Source of the DNA: Echiichthys vipera | Lineage: Eukaryota > Chordata > Actinopteri > Perciformes > Trachinidae | DNA length: 64,000 nucleotides | Assembly (NCBI GenBank): GCA_963691815.1 | Contig: OY829662.1 | Location: 7,412,960-7,476,959, forward strand | Reading direction: 5' to 3' | Part shown: piece by piece, positions 48,557 to 64,000 of the stretch | How the letters are laid out: the number at the start of each line of letters is the position of its first letter | Position numbering within the stretch: the stretch's first letter is position 1 | Program-made: the position numbers and the translations under genes | The notes under the pieces: generated by a model | What the model was told of the DNA's origin: nothing | The model's database searches: none | What the model saw: the letters and a program-made list of their open reading frames with translations, nothing else

Positions 48557-49977
48557 TGTATAATTTGGTGGTAAAAAAAACAAACTGTTAAATGAAGTGG
48601 GATTTGAGCACTATTCCTCAGATGAATTTTCCAAAAAATGTGCTTACAGTATTGGATTCATTCCACTTATCAACTGTAAGATGGCCCAGATTTGTTCAGT
48701 TATATTACAATCCATGTTTTAAACTCCAGACTGACATTCGTGAAATGGGCCAGTTGTGAGGGATGTCGGCTCATGTGAATGGAAAGAAAATGAAAATTAG
48801 CAAGGAAGTGAGGGTGCGAGAGATAAAAACCACAGAGGGAGAGGAGGGAAAGAGCTCAGGCTGTGGCTTCATACAGACTCAGTTCGGCGATAGTTGTCTC
48901 CTCGCCAGCAAAACAACAATGAGCTCATATTGGAACAGACAGAGGATGTTTATAGGTCCGAGCTATTGAGCTCGACCAATACATCCGGGTAAATATAGGT
49001 CTGTCATTGAATAATAGATATGAGTCCTGGTTCACCGCTGATCATATAAGTGTTTCAGATTCTATTCAGTCGCTTTAGGTTTCTTGAAAAGACTATGTAA
49101 TTAATATTAAAAAAACCTGAAGAAATTAAAGATTGTGAATATTAGCACATTATTTATTATAGCCTGTGAAGCCTCTATCATGTATGTCCACAAGAGGACA
49201 TGAAAATCTACAATTTAGAGCATTTCATTTGCACACATCTGGTGTCTGTGCATGAACATCAACATCTGATAAAAACTTGGACATTCCCAGATAATTAAAG
49301 TGATTGTCTTAAATACAGACACTGATCATTAAACAGCACATGCAGTCAGTTAAACGTTTAAAGGCGGAGCCAAAGCAAGTGTCTAAATTACGGGAAATTG
49401 GAAAAAAATCTCAAGCCTCATTGTACAAATCCATCATTTTGAAATAGTTAACAAGAGTAAAAAAGTATTTAATGTTGTCGCCGTGCCCTACCAATCACCC
49501 CTGTCAGTGTCAGCAGTGGATCTTTCTCCTGTCTCTTCTAAAGCAAGCAGTGCTATAAACCCATTATATTATATTGCTTTATGGAAATATAAATCAGCAG
49601 CAGTAGTGGTCCCCGGTGGAATGACTGGCATCTATAAAATGTGTGCTTCAACAAGGTAGTCATGGATGGTGTCATAAAGAGTGTCTCAGCGTAAGGAGCC
49701 CCCCAGGGTTTGGACACGCGTAACCACATTTTTTTAACTCAAACAGGAAAAACCAGATAAAATGCTCCACAGGCGCCGGGAAGGACCAGCTTTGCTCAGG
49801 TATTATTCTCATAACATGAAGAGCATCAACCCTCAGCTGAACCATTCTGTCACGCACCCGTTGAGGAATATACGGAAATTGAAAAGATACAGCTGGTTAT
49901 TAAAAGTGTGAACAAAGACTTAACAACAATGTTTAACAGTTAAATCTTAATGTATGCAGGCCAACATAAAAGCAATA
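48557..49977. other. Intergenic DNA, no gene recognised
   Basis: AT-rich. A minus-strand frame at 49672-49857 (FPAPVEHFIWFFLFELKKCG, CPNPGGLLTLRHSL) has protein-like composition and runs on in another frame after a shift; it may be a transposon scrap, but I cannot name the family. Nothing else is supported. Confidence 0.35.
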
Positions 49978-51030
49978 GCTCGACATTTGGGGAAATATGT
50001 TTAATCATATTCTCGCCAAGCTAGCCTGGCTCTGTCCACATGTCCAAACAAAATCCCCTTACCAGCACCTCTAAGGCTCACTCATTAAAAGGTTATATGT
50101 GTTTGTTTAAAGGTCCACTGTGTAGGATTTAGAGGGATCTATTGTCATAAGTTGAACATAATAATAATAGGTATGTCTTCATTAGTGTATAATCACCTGA
50201 AATAAAGTATCGTTGTGTTTTCATTACCTTAGAATGAGCTGCTTATCTCTACATGAGTCTACCAGTGTTGCACCGCCATGCTCTACAGTAGCCCAGAAAC
50301 AGGAAGTGCACCTGACTCCGAAGCCAGTTTGAGAAAGTGGCCAGACGGTAGAATTCCCATCGAATTACATGGCGTGCAGTTTTATTCTAGGCATCACAAC
50401 CCCCACACGTTAATAACAGAATTTGATCCTTCTGGTCCGATAACATTCTAAAAGTCTAGTCCGTTTCCACCAGTTTTGCACAGAACCATTGTAATCAAGG
50501 ATGCGTCAGCAACGGAGGGTGTTGCACAAAGCACACCACTGATGTCGTCACAGTTGAACCCGTTTGCACTGAAAAACCTACCGCTATTTACCGGTTCCAG
50601 TGTTGAACCAACTTTTCAGGTTGCAAACTTATTTATTTTTGGTGGAAACGCTCCAAATGGTCCTGTCGAAAATGCTATAGAAGAGCCACACGATTAAATA
50701 ATTTAAGTAATTTAAAGTTAGCTGGAGCGCTAAACCGGAAGTAGCCAGCTCGGTCAGGAGTGTGGCTGCTCTCGGGGCCCAACAGTGCAGAAGTAGTGCC
50801 AATCAGTGTTTTTAGACCTGGAAGTTGAACTTTTTTGGCTTTGTGTGCCAACTTTTATAGGAATGAACGGGGCTCTGCCTCGAACGCTGTATCCCGTTCT
50901 CTTAATGCGACCATTCCCAGAAAGGACAAACCAAACACTAGTTCTCCTGCACGCTTGGCACACGGAAGACGTTTCAGTTGGTCGCAATCTGCAACCTCAC
51001 CACTACACGCCTCTAAACCCTAGTGTAAAA
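49978..51030 (+). repeat. Mosaic of common teleost repeats
   Basis: 49978-50100 carries CATTTGGGGAAATATG and CCAGCACCTCTAAGG. 50110-50340 carries AAAGGTCCACTGTGTAGGAT, TAGTGTATAATCACCTGAAA and TTACCTTAGAATGAGCTGC, a familiar high-copy fish element. Its continuation (AAAGGACAAACCAAACACTA) appears only at about 50919-50940, so the stretch 50345-50915 looks like an insertion. The ORFs inside (50476, 50754, 50806) have no family match. Confidence 0.55.
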
Positions 51031-51251
51031 CCAACAAGTTGTGGGCCAAAAGTTATTTTAAAGAAAAGGTCTGCTCTCATCTGGATAAGGTGCACGGGTG
51101 CTGCTGATGACAGAGGGAAAAAATAATAATCTTGCAGTAGCACACCTCAAATTCAATTCACAGGCTGATACCACATGGATTTGCAAGTGTAATCTGCATT
51201 GATTTGGCAAGTTATTCCATTAAGCTGTGGGTACATGAGCTCTGGTAATTG

Positions 51252-51481
<230 letters not shown>

Positions 51482-51970
51482 GTATGTAAGCTATACACTC
51501 TAGGCTGCATGTATAGGGAGTGTCTAAATGGTTTTCCAACAGCATATTGGGTAGGGAGCATTTATCTCTGCTTGGTGTGGAAAGAATAACGCGACTCATT
51601 TGAAGCCCATTCAACCATAACCCACTGATTTAGTCAGACTGAGAATGACTGAATAACACAGACGTTAATTCTCAGAGGGGATGAATAGAAATTTAATGTG
51701 GTAAAGGTAGTCGCTGGGAAACGATGAATGAATAAATACAAAGGTATTTGTCAAGGAATGATTGAATAAGTATGGAGGTAATCAGGGGTGGTAATCAAGT
51801 TTGTCAAAGGATGAAGGAATGAGTAAGAGGCCTTTTCTGTCAGGGGATGAGTGAGTATCAAGGATACGATTGAATTTATCAAAGGCAGAGGAGGCGTTTC
51901 AGAGTGTGGGATAGGCAATAATGGGACACATGAGCAGACTATATCATGATAAACTATACACATTCTGTGA

Positions 51971-52198
<228 letters not shown>

Positions 52199-52199
52199 T

Positions 52200-53340
52200 C
52201 ACATTGAACGCAAACGCAACATTGTTTTGTTCATAGTCATGCTAGCAGAGCTCTAGGGAGCAGCAAATTCTCACTTTTGAGAATCTGGAAATAGCAAATA
52301 GTCTGGATATGATTGCTCTACTACATTACGCGCATATAACATCATCATGCACAAGTCAAGAAACTTTCAATGCATTACAAAGTGTGATATGTTTCTAGGT
52401 GGCACATCAACAATAAGCAATAACATCGCTAAGAAAGGAGAACGTGTGGTTCGAAGTGGTGACATAAACAGACAGTAGTTCAAGTGATTAATCTGTGCCA
52501 GAATATTTACCGTTTACTGCACAAACAATAGTAGCCTGCTATGTAAGCAGCAAATAAAACAATCTTTTATACGGCAAAAACCCAGAGAAATGATTCTAAA
52601 AATGATTTATTTTATTAGTTCAGTATGTATTCATATTTGATTTTTTATTTATATTGGTTATACCTTTTCAGATGAGGTTGAGGAACTCTTGCTGGCAGCA
52701 AAGCACGGTCTCGCAGCTGGGCTGTCGCGCTCACAGTGAATGTGCCGTCCCCTCCCTCTGTCTTCAGGACTCACTTCCCATTTGTCTTCACTGCTGCAAA
52801 AACAGGTCGGAAAGGATTTTTTGGTTCATCTGGTTCTCCCTGCGAAATTACGAGCAAAGCTAGAGACTAACACCTCTGTTTACCTCTTAAATAGATATTC
52901 TACTATTCTATAGATACAAATGGGCTGGGCAAGAAATATAAACAGCATCTCAGAACAATTAAATGAAATTCAACAGCGTCACAAACTACAGCCTCCAAAA
53001 TGACCAGGGAATCATCACGTCTCTCAATTTTAAGCAAAAGCTGAACATTTTTGCAGGGCCGATGAACTGACAACTGAGTGTGCACATACATATCTAGATA
53101 CGCACATGTACTGTATATACACAAAGTAAAAGATTGACTCTCTTCTTACAACAATCCATATTTTCTTTCTTGTTCCATCTTCGTTGACCCTGGTGGCGTC
53201 GGTCAACCATCCATCTGTGTACTGTACAAGAGGACATGAAAATAAACCATTAGAGCATTTGTACACATCCTGTGTGTGTGCTTGAAAAACTGACATCCTT
53301 TTACATCCTGCATAAACTTGGAAAATTGCCAACTCACTCA
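52200..53340. other. Intergenic DNA, nothing recognised
   Basis: AT-rich. ORFs at 52654, 52903 and 53030 show no family resemblance or coding composition. Confidence 0.45.
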
Positions 53341-53343
53341 CTC

Positions 53344-53611
53344 ATCTCATCTTCAACCGCTTATCTTGCGTCGGGTCGTGGGGGCAGCAGCTCTAGCAGG
53401 GGACCCCAAACTTCCCTTTCCCGGGCCACATTAACCAGCTCTAACTGGGGGATCCCGAGGTGTTCCCAGGCCAGTGTGGAGATATAATCTCTCCACCTGG
53501 TCCTGGGTCTTCCCCGAGGCCTCCTCCCAGCTGGACGTGCCTGGAACACCTCCCTAGGGATAATGCTTTGCTTATGCTTGCTCGTTAGACAAGAGGAGGA
53601 GCTCACCGAAC
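53344..53611 (-). mobile_element. LINE 3' ORF remnant (GRPRTRWRDYI type)
   Basis: The minus-strand frame 53615-53361 reads RPRGRPRTRWRDYISTLAWE, LVNVAREREVWGPLLELLPP and ends RPDAR: the well-known C-terminus of a fish non-LTR retrotransposon ORF2. The upstream part (MSSVSSSSCLTSKHKQ) is not LINE-like, so the element is 5'-truncated. The tail runs to CAACCGCTTATC near 53352. Confidence 0.75.
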
Positions 53612-53689
53612 TCAAACCCGCCTCAAAACCAATGTTGAGTGGACGTTAACTTGAAAACTATATTCTGAAAACATGATGAAAAGCTATTT

Positions 53690-53863
53690 GATCCAGTAAA
53701 GGGCCGCTGTGGCTGCAGGTTTTCATTCCAACCAAGCAAGAACACACCTGATCCAACAAATCAACTGTGTGAAGGCGATTCAGTTGGTTGAACAAGTCTA
53801 GTCAGGTGTGTTCTTGCTTGGTTGGAATGAAAACCTGCAGCCACAGCGGCCCTTTACTGGATC
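53690..53863. mobile_element. Fold-back MITE, nearly perfect palindrome
   Basis: GATCCAGTAAAGGGCCGCTG (53690) pairs with CAGCGGCCCTTTACTGGATC (ends 53863). The arms continue through TGCAGGTTTTCATTCCAACC, AAGCAAGAACACACCTG and their complements, about 63 bases each, leaving a central spacer of under 50 bases. No coding capacity. Confidence 0.8.
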
Positions 53864-54114
53864 AGTGTGAGACACATGATTTAAGACATTGCTGAGTATC
53901 AAACTTCATTGTGCACCAATGCTACCAAGCCAAATAATGCAGAAAGTTCATTTTTTCCCGACAGGTTGCACATATAACATTAGCAGCTGCAGCTCAGGTT
54001 CAGTAAAGTTCACAGGGCCTGCCTCAGAAAAATATGCCGTTAAGACAAGCAAAGAGCTATTTAAACAATGGCCAAGCATCACGGAGAATAAAACTCTGAC
54101 TTTGTAAAAAAGTT

Positions 54115-54360
54115 CATTAAACCTGGGGTAGGCAGTTTATTTTTGGCAATGTTGGGCAAAAAAATCCATAATAATCCTTCATCATATTGTAATTCAATTG
54201 TTCTGAGAGAACACTAGACTCCTTCATTTCACCTCCCCTGGCTGCTTTAGAAAATCTAGCCTGTGACGGGAGACTTTGGCCAATCACAGGTCGTTTGAGG
54301 AAGAGCGAGCATTCCTATTGGCCGAGGACAAAGAGAAGAGGGAACGCTGCAGACAGAGGT
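54115..54360. repeat. Probable dispersed repeat
   Basis: CCTGGGGTAGGCAGTTTATT, TTGTTCTGAGAGAACACTAG and GGCCAATCACAGGTCGTTTG are arranged as in a fish repeat I have seen in gene introns. The boundaries are approximate and the class is unassigned. Confidence 0.35.
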
Positions 54361-54689
54361 CTCACTCTACTTCAAGTGTGGTGGTTTTGTTTTTCTTTCT
54401 TTTCACCAACTGCAGTTTTATGTCTGTAGTGTTATTGTTATGCATATGCAGAACTTAATATGGAATATTCATACTGTGGTAAGTAACTTCAGTCAGGGGT
54501 CGTCAGTTTGCCTTAGACAGAGTGGCCCCACTAAAATCAGTGGCGTGGAGTGCAGGAAGGCTGAGAGACTGTGGAAGAAATCAAAGCTGTCAGTATATTA
54601 TGAGCGTATGGAATAGAAATAACATTCGGTGAAAATGAAAATGCAAGTGCAAAATATTTTTCTAAGCTTATCACCTCCAGCCAGCACAA

Positions 54690-54975
54690 GCTTAATGCTG
54701 CACCTGTTAGGCCTCCAAGGTTTGGACTAGCTTACTTAAGAGCACTGCTCGCATGTAAATCATCACTCAAGACTCACTTTTATGGTTTGGTTTTTCCTTC
54801 ATTCATTTCATCTTTTACTTATTAAACCGTTCAGTTCAGTGTATTGTTGTAACCGTTAGCTGTTTTATTTTAATTTGCTGACAGATTTTTTTTATTTGAT
54901 TGTTCCCTTGCTGCAGCTGCACTTTCTAACAGTAGTTTTGAAAGGTGCTTTATAAATAAAGTTACTATTGATTAA
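54690..54975 (+). mobile_element. LINE 3' tail
   Basis: Plus strand: TGTTAGGCCTCCAAGGTTTG, TCACTCAAGACTCACTTTTA and a final GAAAGGTGCTTTATAAATAA AGTTACTATTGATT, the layout of a fish LINE end (helix-LKTHLF-type segment, then 3' UTR and tail). Coding part too short to classify. Confidence 0.5.
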
Positions 54976-55620
54976 TCACCTCACAAACACTCTTCTCCTC
55001 AACAACAACCGCAGAATTTATCTTCAATGATTTCCGTGGGGGAGAGGGATTTGATTTTCCCTAACCAATCACAGTCTTCCGGTCCCAGCTGGCTAGCTTC
55101 TAGTTTAGTTTGATTCTAACTTGAATAGGGATAAAATTGAAATCGGGTGGCTCTTCTATAATGTTATTGGTCTGTATCGATCAGATTCAATTTATCCACA
55201 GCTGACAGCAGAAACAGAAGTAGGAGTAGACTATGGCGGAGGCTATGACGTAAGCACAAGTTTAATTGACTTGGTTGTGATTGGCCAGTGAGCGATGTCT
55301 ATGTAGGTACACAGCGTTAGTCCCACCCACGGTGCTGACTGGCTAATCTAAGTCCCCCTGTGCCACCATTTGCCTGCTGCTCAAATGTGTTTTTAGTCAA
55401 GAAACCATAGTTTCATGTCATGATGCCAGACAAATCAGTCAGCTCGTTGGAGTTGGTGAAATTAAAAATTTGGACTCATGCAAGAAGGAAACATCAGTCT
55501 GTTTAAGCATTCAGTCGTCAGCACACAACCACAAACACCGGGAAACAGTTTTGCTTCTCTCATTCTAAAAACCAGCAGGTGAACTCAAGCACCAATCAGA
55601 AAAGTTGTTTTTTAAAATGC
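54976..55620. other. Intergenic DNA left of the Ca2+ ATPase gene
   Basis: No gene, RNA or named repeat recognised. Confidence 0.4.
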
Positions 55621-55626
55621 TTTATT
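55621..55626 (-). terminator. Candidate Ca2+ ATPase poly(A) signal
   Basis: AATAAA on the minus strand, about 70 bases after the stop codon of the terminal exon. Confidence 0.55.
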
Positions 55627-55693
55627 ATTTTCTTAGAATTACATGTAATCTCGCTGTAACAAACACTTCTAACTTCTAACAATGGCCTCAGAG

Positions 55694-64000
<8,307 letters not shown>

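Noticed and set aside
50476..50697. 73-codon ORF (MHRTIVIKDASATEG...)
   Set aside because: Sits in a mosaic of dispersed repeats, and I could not match it to a transposase or host protein.

Overview
The window is genomic DNA from a ray-finned fish, most likely a percomorph teleost. It holds vertebrate genes split into short exons with GT-AG introns. The intergenic DNA is AT-rich and full of fish-type transposon remnants: L2-like LINE tails, hAT and other fold-back MITEs, Harbinger and piggyBac fragments, and a tRNA-headed SINE. Very long CA/TG microsatellites are frequent. I see no prokaryotic features. The species cannot be named from the sequence.

Five recognisable protein-coding genes are present, all on the minus strand. 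From left to right they are: (1) the first coding exon of znf598, a RING ubiquitin ligase that acts on collided ribosomes (1173-1346; the rest lies off the left edge); (2) a complete nine-exon slc25a17, the peroxisomal carrier PMP34 (3677-7654, 312 residues); (3) a complete five-coding-exon rpusd1, a RluA-type pseudouridine synthase (10648-13215, 309 residues); (4) a complete six-exon arhgdig, Rho GDP-dissociation inhibitor 3 (24062-46859, 221 residues), whose introns hold most of the repeats; (5) the last eleven exons of a plasma-membrane Ca2+ ATPase (55694 to beyond 64000, 591 residues visible). For these genes I joined exons by hand, checking reading phase at every junction and comparing the translation with the remembered vertebrate family. 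One further small plus-strand ORF (17902-18120) encodes a possible single-pass membrane protein that I do not recognise.

The genes do not form a pathway. Their products act in ribosome quality control, peroxisomal transport, RNA modification, Rho GTPase control and Ca2+ export. In human, ZNF598, RPUSD1 and ARHGDIG all lie on 16p13.3 while SLC25A17 lies on chromosome 22, so the order mixes two human synteny groups.

The most notable points are these. The rpusd1 exon 3 splice donor is the first GT of a 196-bp pure (GT)n tract, and the arhgdig exon 2 donor is also the edge of a TG tract. The Ca2+ ATPase has a C-terminal tail unlike the usual PMCA calmodulin-binding tail. There is a dense field of CA repeats across arhgdig intron 1, and a fold-back element of about 1 kb lies in that same intron. 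I found no CRISPR array, functional tRNA or rRNA gene, or intact transposase.
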